This document shows, piece after piece, positions 44,463 to 55,850 of a stretch of 64,000 nucleotides of DNA (positions are counted from its first letter, which is position 1; every line of letters starts with the position of its first letter). The stretch lies in assembly GCA_018806985.1 (NCBI GenBank), contig JADANN010000231.1:124001-188000 (forward strand), written 5' to 3'. The stretch is from Angiostrongylus vasorum. Taxonomy: Eukaryota; Nematoda; Chromadorea; Rhabditida; Metastrongylidae. Both the position numbers and the translations under genes were made by a program. The notes beneath the pieces were generated by a model, which did not search any database, was not told the DNA's origin, and was given only the letters and a program-made list of their open reading frames with translations.

Positions 44463-44771
44463 TTAGTTGTTGAACAACGACATCTCTAGGGTGACAAATG
44501 CAGCTCGCCTTCTTCCGAATAATTCCTCGCTCATGTCGTTTTCCACCTTCACGCGAGTTGCTTTCCCATAAGTTCGCAAATTTCTCGTGAATTTGACATT
44601 CCAGATGTGATTGTGATGGCGTTCTTCTCTATTTTCGCTAACCTTTTTAAGTACTGCGTGTGTATGCGCATGTATCACTGCTAGTTCTTGATGACATGAC
44701 GATTTGGGTAAGGAAGGTTTTTGCAGAAATTCTCCATTAATACGCCAGTCTTCCTCCTTCCCTTTTGACAT
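44463..44771 (-). mobile_element. RTE-B C-terminal fragment (right arm)
   Basis: KVENDMSEELFGRRRAAFVT at the end of a 102-codon frame; the rest of the frame is not recognised. Confidence 0.6.
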
Positions 44772-44879
44772 CTATTTTTTTTGCAGCAATGGAAGCTGAG
44801 TGTTTAAAAGTGACGTTATTTGTGTGTTGGGGGTGCTGTCTTCTGTTCATGGAATGAAATCAATGTGTTCGATAAAAGC

Positions 44880-45140
44880 TCATAAAACTCTCGGGTCGAT
44901 CAGTCTTTGAGGGATGCGTCATGCATTCGACTTTATTCAGTATGGTTAGAGGTGATTGAAAGCATATCTGGCCTAAACATTGACTCCTTATCGATACGTC
45001 GAATCAGTGCTGTTATCTTTCTAGACAAGTTTGCTGCCAATTTGCCCAGCCCGGATTGATGGAAAGCTTCGTAAGTCTGGGGCGTGGGATCGATCCCATT
45101 TGTGCCGCTGAGCCCCTCTAACCATTGCGCTGCACTCGCC
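44880..45140 (-). repeat. SINE-1 copy (right arm)
   Basis: Mirror of 22,215-22,495. Confidence 0.8.
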
Positions 45141-45829
45141 TTTATTGGCAGTAATAATTGAATAAAATGCTGATGTGAATTTTTGCATGAGGGCTAGCTT
45201 ATTGCGGTCATATTCATTTGTACAACTGTGTTCATGGTAAGATTCATGCTGCTGATACGATATAGAAATACCTTGAAAATCCAGACTACTGCGAGATTTC
45301 TGTTATCAAAATGGCTTTGATCAAGATGAAGTAAATGAGGGCTTAAGAAGAGTTCACAAAAAAATCGGAGTAATCACAATCACTTGGGTTTTAATATCTG
45401 GTGACTTGCAAGCAGTTTAGAGAGAATAAAGGAATTAAAAACGGTAAGTCTCTTTGCCTCTGTGGCATATTTCTATGTGGTAGATATGCAGAAGAACCAG
45501 TCGAAGCTACAGAGGTTGAGCCCACATAGAATGCGAAGTGGTACATCACCGACTACACGACTAAGTATGTTGACCGTTCTGTGATATCCTGTGAAAACAG
45601 GCACCCAGATGGGCTATATAGACGATCAAATTCCATTCCAATTCCTTCGAGAGATGTGGGCCTACATAGAATCATAGGAAATTGGTCACCCAGCCTAAAT
45701 CACTACTTGAGATAGACGCATACTATTAAAAAGATCAGATCCGACCCTCTGCATAACACTTCGTCAATTCTCGCCAACATAATAGTGGCTCAGTGCTCTA
45801 CATGCCACTTGTCAGAATGCAGATATAAA

Positions 45830-46105
45830 TAGAAGATAAAGTGGATAAAGCGTTTTGCACTGATCAATGCGCTAAGAATGCACCATGTATTCGACTTATT
45901 GACCACCGGGTAAGTGAATGAAGGCATGTTTGGAGTATAAAATTCATTGAGGTAGCCCATTCATCCATCATATGTTTTTACTCTTCCATAAAAGTCTGTT
46001 ACCAAATCGAAGATCTCGGAGCGTCCTCGTTTGTCCAGGGAGTGACATCGAAGCAGCGACCACACGTGTAGCAGAGCCCCTCTAAGTACTTCTACACGCT
46101 CACCT
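45830..46105 (-). repeat. Ancient SINE-1-like copy (right arm)
   Basis: Mirror of 21,245-21,530. Confidence 0.5.
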
Positions 46106-46296
46106 CATGCAGACATATCTTTTAAAAAAATAGACATTACTGTCAGTTTTTAATAGATAAGATTGAAAATACAATGGATAAAGCTTCGACAGTGTTTGGT
46201 GGTGATACAGAGTTCACAAAAACTACATTTGCGAGGACCCGATTTGTGCCAGACCAACTCGCTTAGCCTCGACGTGAATAATCAACAAGTTTCTTT

Positions 46297-46402
46297 GAAT
46301 AATTCTTTCTAGTTTTGTTTAGCAAACACGAGGTGTTATTTTATTTCTTTATTTACGTACAAGCTAACATTTCGGCGGATTTCGCCTTCTTTAGAGCTTA
46401 AC
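46297..46402 (-). mobile_element. Solo PLE terminal repeat abutting the right arm
   Basis: AGCAAACACGAGGTGTTATT and a hammerhead motif (46,363-46,400: minus CTAAAGA, A, GGCGAAATCCGCC, GAAAT, GTT; damaged). It is followed by a SINE-2 3' fragment (46,396-46,470). Confidence 0.7.
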
Positions 46403-46599
46403 ATCATTGTGGTTGTAGTAATAATACCTTGCCGAGAAAAAATCGTATTATGCAGTAAATAAAATATTAACACTGTGGTTCTTATATTGTTTCATAAATC
46501 TTACTATGAGCTAAGATAAAGCGAAATAACTGCTTTGACAATTCTTCGTATTCTTGTTTAGCAAACACGAGGTGTTATTTTTATTTCTTTATTTCACGA

Positions 46600-46645
46600 A
46601 CAAGCTGACGTTTCGGCGGATTTCGCCTTCCTCAGAGCCTGGAAA
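46600..46645 (-). ncRNA. Hammerhead ribozyme-like motif with consensus core
   Basis: Minus: CTGAGGA, A, GGCG-AAATC-CGCC, GAAAC, GTC, AGCTTG. Stem I CAGGCT with AGCTTG gives six pairs (one G-U). Full core consensus. Confidence 0.7.
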
Positions 46646-49587
46646 GGTCAAGTTGACAGCAATCTATTCGGCCAAACACCTCCATAACCAAACAGAGAAA
46701 ACGCTGAACCAAGATTTCAATCACATTGAACACAGCTTTGCACACTCACCGCTTTCTATGAGGCTTCCACTGAGTATGTCGCGTGGAGACCAACCGCACA
46801 GAGTTCACATGGAAGCGTAATATGCCCCTCCCATCAAAATAACAGCCTTATATACTGCCCAATGTCACGCGTGATAATGAGGCATTCTTCCCTGCGGTTC
46901 ATTTTCGGATTTCTGGAATTAATCCAGAACGCCTCGAGAGTTTTGCGCGCTTGTGTTCTCGATTCCTGCGCGAGGATCGTGACACGTACTTCAAAGTCCT
47001 CGCCCGCTATGTCTCTGGGTCCTATGCGTGCCTAGTGGGGTATTTGGTTTACGTTTGCCGACTAGGTGTTCTTTTTATGCGGACACAGAGGGGTCTGCCC
47101 GTTTCGCCAATGTATTCGTCTCCGCACGTCTTACAGGAGATCAGATAAACTGTACCCGAGCTCATGCAATCACCGTCTCTACCATTAGGGCAAACTATGC
47201 AATTTTTCGTTGCACATAGACGGTCATATAGGCGGTTACGAACTAGTTGGCGCCTAAGATTACTCGGTGGCATTTCAACTACGTTTACCGAATTCTCTAG
47301 ACCCGCCCTTCTTAAGCAGCGTTTTATAGCTGCACTTACATCATTTGAGATGAAGGGTAGGATAAACGGGACCATTTTATCGCTAGAGTTGTCGTTTGGA
47401 GGCCTAGGATTTCCTCTACACCTGTCCCGAGCTACAGTTTCGTAGCCATTAGAAATGGCTATTTGCCGCGCCAAGTTCCGGGACTCCTCTCTTTGCTCTC
47501 TTCCCGTGCACACGTTGGTCGCTGTTCGAAACATGTTTCTTACCAGCGCCCTTTTCGTGTGAGAGGGGTGAGAGGAGAGGTAATGAACCAAGATGTTTTT
47601 ATTACTTGGCTTTCGGTACCACTTCGTAATGTAGCCATTTTCTGACAGGCTAATTTGGACGTTCAGGAATGGAAGCCAGTTTTCTTTCGGTTTCTCTCAG
47701 GTGAACTTGATATACTCTGACTGTTCATTCAACAACTCGAAACATTTGTCCATTTCCTCTTGTGTTGAGCAAAGGACAAAACAGTCATCTATATATCTAC
47801 AGTAGAGTAGCGGCTCGAGATCGATCACCGGTGCTTCCATCTTAGACATAAACGCAATGGCCAGGCTTGGTGCCAGTCGTTGTCCCATTGCCAACCCTCT
47901 TATTTGAGCGTAGTACTTTCCGGACCATCTGAAAGATTTGAGCAACTCAAGCATTCTTTTAAGAGTGCCATCAACTGCTCTATCTTGAAGCCATACATGT
48001 TTATTTCTCCTTCGTGTCGCATCAGGAGTTCGAATATGGCTTGCACCGCGGAGTCATTCGACACGTCTGCACAGAGGGCGCTAACGTCGAACGACTCCAT
48101 CACGTACGCCCTGCTGGGCTGCGCTGTACGCAGACGATCCAGAAACATCTGGGTATTCGTAAGATGGGCTGGAATGTGTTTCAACAACTGGTTAAATATT
48201 AGGGTTAAAAACCATGTTATCCTATCCGTTGGCCCGTCTACACAGCTAATGATTGGTCTAACCTTAAACAATGATGGATCGGTAGACGCAAGATCATCGC
48301 TGGATACTAGCTTATGAGTTTTTTATAAGCAAGTACAAGACGGGGACATGTTGGTAGCTCAACTTTTAGTTGAGAGATAACTGATGGTTTTAAACCAGCA
48401 GCCCTTGCCAATTTGGCCCATTCGTGGTTCAATTTTTCGGTATTTACTTTTAAACTCCTTCTCAGATGATGGGACGATAAAGCGAAGCATCTTCAAGATG
48501 CTTTTTCGTTATTTCAACATCTAACTGATGGGAGAATTACGACAAACTCTCCACCCTTATCACTAACGGATAGTCTTATGTTTTTCAACCTTATCAGCTC
48601 TCGTACCTCTCGCATACCACGTTTTTTGCACTACAGTGAGGTTTGAGCTGTATCTTTTCGCGCGATAGTGATTAAGGACTTTGAAAGTTTTCATTCGTAA
48701 ACATCCGAAATTTAACATCAACTTCATTATTGGGCTCTTGTTGTCTAAAGAACGGCTGAGGAAATGGTGCTATTGGAAAGGCCCCCCACTTTTTGTTCGC
48801 GCCTATTTTGCGCTTCATCTCTAGCTTTTTTTGCGGAGTCTATCTTGAAGTTCATGTAAACTACATGCGACCCTACGCAAGGTTGCCTTAGAAATGGGTT
48901 CAGATGGTGAGAAACTCGGTCCCAATTCTAATAACGAGCGCGTACCGTCAGGGAGAGTCATGCCTCCTAACACGGCTAGCCATGAATTTCTTTGCACATT
49001 ATTTATCGTACTGTGACTCGTTTGATGTTCGTTGGCAGTGTTTCTGTATGCTCTTGAAACGTGTTATGCGATTTACTCAAAAGGTCTTCGAACTTTCTCC
49101 GCAAAGTTACTTTAGCATTAGACCTAATAGAGTTGCAAATCAACACTGACCTACCCACTATTCTCCTCCAGAGGCGGTCCTCCAAATACTGAGCACAAAA
49201 TTTTTCCTTCGTCTCGCACTTCTTCCACTTGGCGAACATCTGGTTTTGTCGGCTTCGTAGACAGGTGCGTAGTATTCGCAATTCGATGTCCAGTACTCGG
49301 TGGCTATCCTCTGGCAGTCCGCATATTTCGTGAAGTCGTTTTCGTTTTATGAATTTTGGAACGACTTGGTGTTTTAGGCAGCGGCGGAGAAAGTGTATCG
49401 CCTGTCGAGCTAAGACGATCTTTTGTCTTAGTGACAGTGCTTCTTTTGCAAGTCGGAAGTATCTTGCTGGTACATCTTGCAATAACTCCCACGTCCGACT
49501 TTCTATTAACCTCGGCATTGACTGAATAATTCTTTCTAGTTCTGTTTAGCAAACACGAGGTGTTATTTTATTTCTTTATTTACGTAC

Positions 49588-49628
49588 AAGCTGACGTTTC
49601 GGCGGATTTCGCCTTCCTCAGAGCTGAA
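49588..49628 (-). ncRNA. Hammerhead ribozyme-like motif with consensus core
   Basis: Minus: CTGAGGA, A, GGCG-AAATC-CGCC, GAAAC, GTC, AGCT; stem I AGCT/AGCT. It lies 5' of the near full-length PLE ORF. Confidence 0.68.
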
Positions 49629-49654
49629 GGCTCGCACCATTAATCACTTTTGAA

Positions 49655-50224
49655 AGCGCAGTTTGTTAGATTAGCCTGTATTTTATCTACCTACAACAAG
49701 CGGTGCCTTATCAATTTACCAGATTCCATGGAAATATCCAAAAGTAATACATCACTTCTCTTTTGGTTAACTTTAAATTGGAAGACATTACTACATTGTG
49801 CAATTTTTTCTTTAGCTTTATTGAGTATTATTTTAAGAACTCACTAATGTAAAAGTTTCTGAATACAGGTTGGGTCACGTCGTTTGTGAAGATTCTCCTA
49901 AATTCGTCACAGAAAAGGGAAAAAAGTATGAAATCATGGCACAATTTTAGTGCTTAGAAAACTCGATAAAGAAACAGTTTGTCTTGTTCGATGCCACATT
50001 TTCTTAAAATAACAGCTATAGAGTTTATAAATCTATGCGAAATCAAGATTTATGTGGTATTTTTGTGAGTGAACACTTACATGAAAAATAGCTCGCTCTT
50101 GTACAAGAAAGGCCTCTCTACTTCTTATGTATGAAGTTGTTAAAGTTTTTTAGCGTAATAGAAACTAGGCTATAAACTGGAACGAGTCGCCGAAATATTG
50201 AAATTGTTGTAAATTTTATGAAGT
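49655..50224. other. No supported gene
   Basis: AT-rich; nothing recognised. Confidence 0.4.
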
Positions 50225-50236
50225 TTTGTTGACACT

Positions 50237-50505
50237 CACGTGTGGCGCAGTCGGAGGTGCCCTGCAACACACATATGGAATCGATCCCGGCGCCCGTAGC
50301 CCACAAAGCCTTCCATCCGTCCAGAGTCGGAAGATTGGTACCAGGCCTGTCTGCGAGGATAGCAGCATTGGCTCAATACATCGGCATTCCACCGCGAGTC
50401 ATTGTAGAGGCCAGAAATGCATTCAATCACCTCCAGTCGATGCTAAACGAAGTCGAATGCGTGGCGCACCTAGCGAGGGATTTATCAACGCCGAGAGCTT
50501 TTTTA
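50237..50505 (+). repeat. SINE-1 copy with target-site duplication
   Basis: Box A-like GTGGCGCAGTCGG, box B-like GATCGATCC, standard body and tail. Flanks TTTGTTGACACT (50,225-50,236) and TTTGTTGATACT (50,506-50,517) differ at one base. Confidence 0.85.
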
Positions 50506-50689
50506 TTTGTTGATACTACTAGAGGTTTCAGGGTTCTTGGGCACAGAGAAATCGAGCAGTCAATTGTAAACGCATTGACGAAGTACGAAAATGCTTCACA
50601 ATCAATTCTTTGCCTTTGCAAAGTCGGCCAGATTGATTTGTTTCAATAGTTCCCGAGATCGACTTTCTAGTAACCTTGGCGTTGATTAA

Positions 50690-50865
50690 TAATTCACTGT
50701 TTTCTTGATGAGCGCGTCCAAGGGTGTTATTTCACTGTTTACTGCATGGAATGGTCGCGTTTACAGCACTTTGTTGTGTTTTTCTGACTAGATTGCTGTT
50801 AACTTCATCTTTCCAGGGTCTGAAGAAGGTGAAACCGGCTAAAACTTTAGCTAATTTTAGTAAAC
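50690..50865 (+). mobile_element. PLE terminal-repeat remnant
   Basis: GATTGCTGTTAACTTCATCT and TTTCCAGGGTCTGAAGAAGG match PLE ends. The degenerate hammerhead (50,812-50,850) has CTGAAGA but GGCTAAAAC in place of GCCGAAAC. Confidence 0.55.
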
Positions 50866-51210
50866 ACTATAAGACCAACTTCATGGGTGCTCATCAAGAA
50901 AACAGCTTTTTACTGAATTGTTTCATTAGCAAAGTGAGGTGACAACAGCATATATTGCTTTTTTTCACACGAATCTCTCTTATTTGATAGACTCGAACTC
51001 GATGACGGGTTTTATTGCAACCTTGCATCCGGGATTAAACATGGGTTTCGTGTGTTATCGATTACCATTAAATTGGTTTGCGCTAAATCCGTCACACTTA
51101 ATTTTCTACAACTCGTCGTGGATCATTTTTTGCGCACATCAAAAAAACAAGTACAAGGTTAAACTTGCATTAGGTGGTATAACCCTGTTATTAAGTCTAA
51201 CAAAATAAAA
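50866..51210. other. No supported gene
   Basis: An open frame at 50,939-51,208 has no family features. Confidence 0.35.
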
Positions 51211-51213
51211 CTG

Positions 51214-51414
51214 TTAACAAAAGGGAAATTTCTTATCGTTGGGAGCTAAAACCGGCGGACCTTCTATTGACGATTTTTGAGCCAAACGACGATATTCTTC
51301 ATTGGAAACTCGCTCGAAATACCACTGTTTTCCTGCGAAGAAATGGAAAAGAGACGACAAATCTTCCCGGTTGCTGAATTGACGAACAGCTTTGAGGCAA
51401 GAAGCACCAGGAAT
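51214..51414 (-). CDS. Unrecognised coding-like ORF, minus strand
   Basis: A 67-codon frame without a start codon, ending at TAA (51,214-51,216). It reads IPGASCLKAVRQFSNREDLS, SLFHFFAGKQWYFERVSNEE, YRRLAQKSSIEGPPVLAPND, then KKFPFC. Composition is strongly protein-like. An in-frame TGA lies two codons upstream with no obvious splice acceptor, so it may be a gene fragment. Family not recognised. Confidence 0.35.
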   Translation of the reverse strand: MPGASCLKAVRQFSNREDLSSLFHFFAGKQWYFERVSNEEYRRLAQKSSIEGPPVLAPNDKKFPFC

Positions 51415-51584
51415 CGGTCAATATCATAGCGATGGCGACACGTCTTTATAACTGGGAATAGCTCAAAAGAGCAATTTTTCTCTATACCTCTGAATTAAAA
51501 ATCGATATATGTAATTCATACGAACTGTCCTCGTTGAGCCGGCGCCGGCTTGGTATCAGTTGCTGTTGTTTCTGTGGTTCGATA

Positions 51585-51626
51585 GAAGACGTTTTGGCGT
51601 CTTCGTCCTCTTCAGAGCCTGGATGT
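51585..51626 (-). ncRNA. Degenerate hammerhead-like motif
   Basis: Minus: CTGAAGA, GGACGAAGACGCC, AAAAC, GTC. The G12 position is lost and there is no extra A. Confidence 0.35.
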
Positions 51627-52586
51627 ATTTTATGTAACGCTATTCATCTAATTCTGTCAGATATCTATAGTACTAATGAGGATCTATTACATAAACGAAT
51701 TGTTCAAACGCTACTCACTATTGTGCTAGGTGTGGGACCTCCCATGTGCTGCCCACTTGGCATGACGACTGAATCCCACCCAGATTAAAAAAAATCAGTT
51801 TGAAAAAAATAGGCGAAAGGTCACGTTTCCTCTTTTTTTGGACTCACATTTAGACGTTTCAAGTTTATCCAAAACGCTTCAAGCGTCTTACGCGTTGATG
51901 GTTTTGATTCCCTGCGCTAGGTTGCTAACAGTCGCTGCAAAATCATCACCATTATGCTTTTGTACCCTATGTGCACCTAGCTGAGTGCTTTGGAGAGTTT
52001 TAACTTTCCCACCTAGGTCATCTTGTTCACGTAGAGCAAAAGTGCTGGTTTCCCAAATGTACTCTTTAACGGATGCTTTACATGAGATCAAGTAGGCTGT
52101 ACACGAACTCATGTAATTCCCGACTCGACAGAGCACAATTTTTCCTAGCTGGACCAACGGTCATAGAGACTGTTGCTGACTAACTGAAGGTGCAGTGTAT
52201 TAGGTGGAGGGTCAATAACCGCCACATAATTTTGAAGACCACTTTTTCATAGGCGCCTCTTAATGGCGTAACTAATTTCGTTTGATATGAATAGTGGCTT
52301 AAAAGGAATCTTACCTAGGTTCGAAACATTATTTTGAAGAACAACCCTACGCTTTTGTCTGATCCCGAGCGGCTTCTGCTTCGTACTCATTGCAAATGGT
52401 TATTTTTTCATGCCAAGTTTAGCGATTCCTTCCTATCCTTTTTATACTGTGCACATACTTTTACCCAATCGATGCGTTTTGATAAGTTCTTTTTCACATG
52501 TGAATGATGAGAGGAAATACAGTGCGTTAGTGTGGTTTTACTACTTGATTTTCGAATCCACTTTCGTGACGTACCCACTTTCTGAA

Positions 52587-52870
52587 GGCGCGTGTGGTGC
52601 AATGGTTGGAAGCGCCACTGCGACACACACGTGGGATCGATCCCAGTGCCCATGGCCCACCAAGCCCTCCATGCCTTTGGGGTCGGAAAATTGGTACTAG
52701 ACTTGTCTAGGAGGATAGCAGCACTGGCTCGATACAGCGGTAGGCCACCGCGAGTCATTGTAAAGGCCAGATGTGCATTCAATCACCTCCAACGATACCT
52801 AATGAAGTCGAATGCATGGCGCATCACTCAGGGATTGATCAACGTCGAGAGCTTTATCCCTTTATCCTTT
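52587..52870 (+). repeat. SINE-1 copy with target-site duplication, inside a PLE
   Basis: Box A TGGTGCAATGG (52,595-52,605), box B GATCGATCC (52,635-52,643). Flanks ACCCACTTTCTGAA (52,573-52,586) and ACCCACTTTTTTGAA (52,871-52,885). It ends CTTTATCCCTTTATCC. Proves SINE mobility after the PLE inserted. Confidence 0.9.
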
Positions 52871-53739
52871 ACCCACTTTTTTGAAGCTTTGTTTGAGTGT
52901 TTAAGAAAAATGAGCCAGTTCTCGGTTGATTTTTCTTGCGAAAATTTTATATACTCTGAACCTCCATCTAACAATTTAAAGCACCTGTCCTTCTGTTTTT
53001 GTGTGGAACCAATGATGGAAGCAGACGCGTATATATCGACGGCAGATTAAGGGTCGATGATAGAGAACTGGAGCTTCCATCTTAGAAGACAAGGCTTGGT
53101 GCTAAACGATCTCTCATGACCAACCTTTTTGATTTGTGCAAAATGTCCTGCTAACCACCTAAAGATTGAGCAATTATGACACTATTTCAAGAGAGTAACC
53201 AATTGGTGAATCGAAAGGTCATTTATATCTATTTTCTCTTCATGTTCTGCGAGGAGCTCGACAATGCTTCCCATCGCCGAGTCATTCGACACATTGGTGT
53301 AAAGTGAAGTAATATCGAATCACTGGTACTGTTTGGTTGCAAGCAGCGTAGATGATCTAAGAATGTCCTGGTATTAAGTAGATGAATTTTGTGAATTTTA
53401 GGTTGCTATGAATTTTAGAACCTGGGTAAGGGACAAGGTTCAGGAACCATACTGTTCTATCCGTTGGCTCGCCTCTACACCACTCTCTATTTAATCTTCG
53501 GTGTTGACTTCTATGCGCCTTTTTAGAGGATGGTCGATGCAGAGAGGTATCGTGGAGATGTTTTTTTTGTTGCCATACTATCCAACTGACTAAGAATAAG
53601 ACAATTTTCCTGGGTTTATCACTAGTAGATAGTCGGAGAGACCAAGAATTTATAAGCTTCCTATCCTGAAGTACACCATGTTTTTGTTCATATGAAAGCT
53701 TGGAGCTTAATTTTCTATGTCGACAGTAACTAAGTAAAT

Positions 53740-54010
53740 ATAACCATAATGATGGTGAGATATTTGTAAAACTCCGGTACGCAAGTGTCTACGGTGGGGA
53801 TCGAACCTGCAAGAAATCGAGAAGGGGCGAAACAATGGACCCACATTGTGTGGTGAAGAACACGTTTCGCCCTTGGAAAAAGCTAACGATGGGTTCGATC
53901 ACGGCTGCAGGCACTTGTGGGCCGGTAGTTTGCAAATGTCTCAGCATCATTGTGGTTGTACTTTACATAATACCCTGCCGTGAAAAATTGTAGAAATTGG
54001 TAAATAAAAA
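53740..54010. repeat. Inverted pair of SINE-2 fragments
   Basis: 53,740-53,815 is antisense (ATATTTGTAAAACTCCGGTA, GGGGATCGAACC); 53,835-54,010 is sense (TGTGTGGTGAAGAACACG, GGGTTCGATCAC, ATAATACCCTGCCGTG). Confidence 0.75.
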
Positions 54011-54214
54011 AATAAAAAATGTGACTAAGTATTTGCAAAGTTCATCGTAGAGTAAATTGTAACATTTTTGCAAGACGAACAACTGCAACACAATGAAATA
54101 GCATCACTGAAAGCACTAAGAGGAAGAGAAGTCTAAATAGTTCAGAAACTCATCTAGGATTTTTTTTGGACCAAGACTAAAGCTGTAATTGTTCCGTTCT
54201 ACAAATTCTGATTT

Positions 54215-55850
54215 TTTATTTTCTTATTGAGCTAACGGGAGGTGTTATTTTATTCTTAACTTAGGGACGAGCTGACGTTTCGGCGGATTTCGCCTTCCTC
54301 AGAGCTCCGAAAGGTCAAGTTGACAGCAATCTACCCGGCCAAACACATTCATAACCAAACAGAGAAAACGCTAAACAAAGATTTCAATCACATTGAACTC
54401 AGAATAGCTTCTATGCAAACTCACCGCTTTCTATGAGTCTTCCCACTGAGCATGTCGCGTGGAGACCAACCGCACAGAATTCATATTGAAGCGTAATGTG
54501 CCCATCCCATCGGAATAACAGGCTTGTATACTGCCCAATGTCACGCGTGATAATGAGGTATTCCTTCTTGCGTTTCATTTGCGGATTCTTGGAATTAATC
54601 CAGAATGCCTCAGGAGTCTTATGCGCTTGCGTTCTTGATTTCTGTGCGAGGATCGTAACCCCTACTTTAAAATCTTCTCCGTTATGTCTTTGCGTTCCAT
54701 GCGTGCCTACTGGACTATTTCGTTCAAGCTTACCGACTAGGTATTCTTTTATACGGATTCAAAGTGGTCTACCCGTTTCACCAATGTATTCGTTGCTGCA
54801 CACCTTACAGGAAATCAGATAAGCTGTACCCGAACTCATGCAATCACACTCTCTACCATTAAGACAAATTATGCTATTTTGCGTTGCACATAGACAGTCA
54901 TATAGACTTTTACGAACTAGCTGGCGGCTAAGAGTACTCGGTGGCATTTCAACTACGTTTGCCGAATTCTCTAGACCCGCTTTCTTAAGCAGCGTTCTAC
55001 AGCTGCACTTACATCGCTTGAGACAAAGAGTATGATAAACGGGACCTTTTTATCGCTAGAGTTGTTGTTTGGAGGCCTGGTATTTTTCCCTACACCTATC
55101 CCGAGCTACAGTTTCGTAGCCTTAAAAATGGCTATTTGCCGTGCCAAGTTCCGGGACCTCCTCTTTTTGCTTTCTTCCCGTGCACACGTTGGTTGCTGTT
55201 CGAAACATGTTTCTTACAAGCGCTCCTTTTTGTGTTTGAAGGGTAAGAGGATAGGTAATGAACAAGTATGTTTTTTGCCACTTGGTTTTCGCTACCACTT
55301 CGTAATGTAGCTGCTTTCTGATAGGTTAATTTGCACGTTCAGTAATGGAAGCCAGTTTTCCTTCGGTTTCTCTCGGGTGAAGCTTATTATACTCTGACTG
55401 TTCATTCAATAACTCAAGACATTTGTTCATTTCCTCTTGTGTTGAGCAAATGACAAAGCAGTCATCTATATATATACAGCAAAGCAACGGCCCGAGGTCG
55501 ATTACTGGTGCTTCCACCTTAGCCGTAAACGCAATGGCAAGGCTTGGTGCGAGTCGCTGTCCCATTGCCAACCCCCTTATTTGCGCGAAATATTTCCCAG
55601 GCCATCTGGAAATCAAGCAATTTAGGCACTCATTTAAGACAGCCATTAGCTGCTGGATTGACAAGCCATGCATATTTATTCTTCCTTCATGGTCAACGAG
55701 AAGTTCGAAGATGGTTTGCATTGCGGAGTCATTCGATACGTTGGTGTACAGCGCAGTAACGTCGAAGGACTCCATCACGTACGCGTTATTAAGAGACGCG
55801 TTACGTAGACGTTCTAGGAACATTTGGGTGTTTGTGAGGTGAGCTGGAAT
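54215..55850 (-). mobile_element. PLE, RT to 3' terminal repeat (minus member of a head-to-head pair)
   Basis: Terminal repeat with hammerhead at 54,215-54,480; nuclease domain GTAYLISCKVCSNEYIGETG (54,759-54,947) after Cys linker NSIICLNGRECDC. RT 55,326-55,913 contains AYVMESFDVTALYTNVSNDS, QIRGLAMGQRLAPSLAIAFT and CCIYIDDCFVICSTQEEMNK (YIDD intact, long open frame). The element stops at about 55,850, where the next PLE begins on the other strand. Confidence 0.9.
54270..54310 (-). ncRNA. Hammerhead ribozyme-like motif with consensus core
   Basis: Minus: CTGAGGA, A, GGCG-AAATC-CGCC, GAAAC, GTC, AGCTCG. Stem I GAGCT with AGCTC gives five perfect pairs. Confidence 0.7.

Larger units (their letters stand above)
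37317..46297 (-). repeat. Right arm of giant inverted duplication (about 9.0 kb)
   Basis: Reverse copy of 21,055-30,036. Inner similarity stops just past GTCAGC of the hammerhead; outer similarity stops at TTCTTTGAATAATTC next to a PLE terminal repeat. Confidence 0.93.
46540..49650 (-). mobile_element. Near full-length PLE with terminal repeats on both sides
   Basis: Most complete PLE here. Terminal repeats with hammerheads are at 46,540-46,830 and 49,520-49,650. Minus-strand coding order: start MPRLIESRTWELLQDVPARY (49,518) through a basic N-terminal domain (49,003-49,518); conserved block near 48,660-48,800; SRAYVMESFDVSALCADVSN (47,900-48,271); RT core GLAMGQRLAPSLAIAFMSKM and CRYIDDCFVLCSTQEEMDKC (47,697-47,954, YIDD intact); then NMFRTATNVCTGREQREESR, a Cys linker (NCIVCPNGRDGDC) and GIY-YIG nuclease VYLISCKTCGDEYIGETGRP (47,049-47,591). 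The nuclease C-terminus continues in other frames to about 46,830. At least four frameshifts. PLE proteins couple RT to a GIY-YIG nick. Confidence 0.9.
51560..53735 (-). mobile_element. Old PLE split by a SINE-1
   Basis: Minus strand: eroded N-terminal part (53,470-53,735) and RT remains (52,886-53,470, with PLE text around 53,000-53,350). After the SINE come the joint region (51,840-52,570) with MSSCTAYLISCKASVKEYIW of the GIY-YIG domain (51,888-52,157), and a terminal repeat with a degenerate hammerhead (51,585-51,626). Most diverged of the long PLE copies. Confidence 0.75.

Noticed and set aside
21055..46297. Polinton/Maverick or other giant TIR DNA transposon
   Set aside because: No protein-primed DNA polymerase, integrase or capsid genes between or within the arms; contents are ordinary retroelement debris and an rpt-6 fragment.
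21055..46297. Pure assembly artefact explanation for the inverted arms
   Set aside because: Not excluded, but arm-to-arm differences (CA repeat interruption, A-run lengths, the 28,980 patch) argue against one sequence simply being entered twice.
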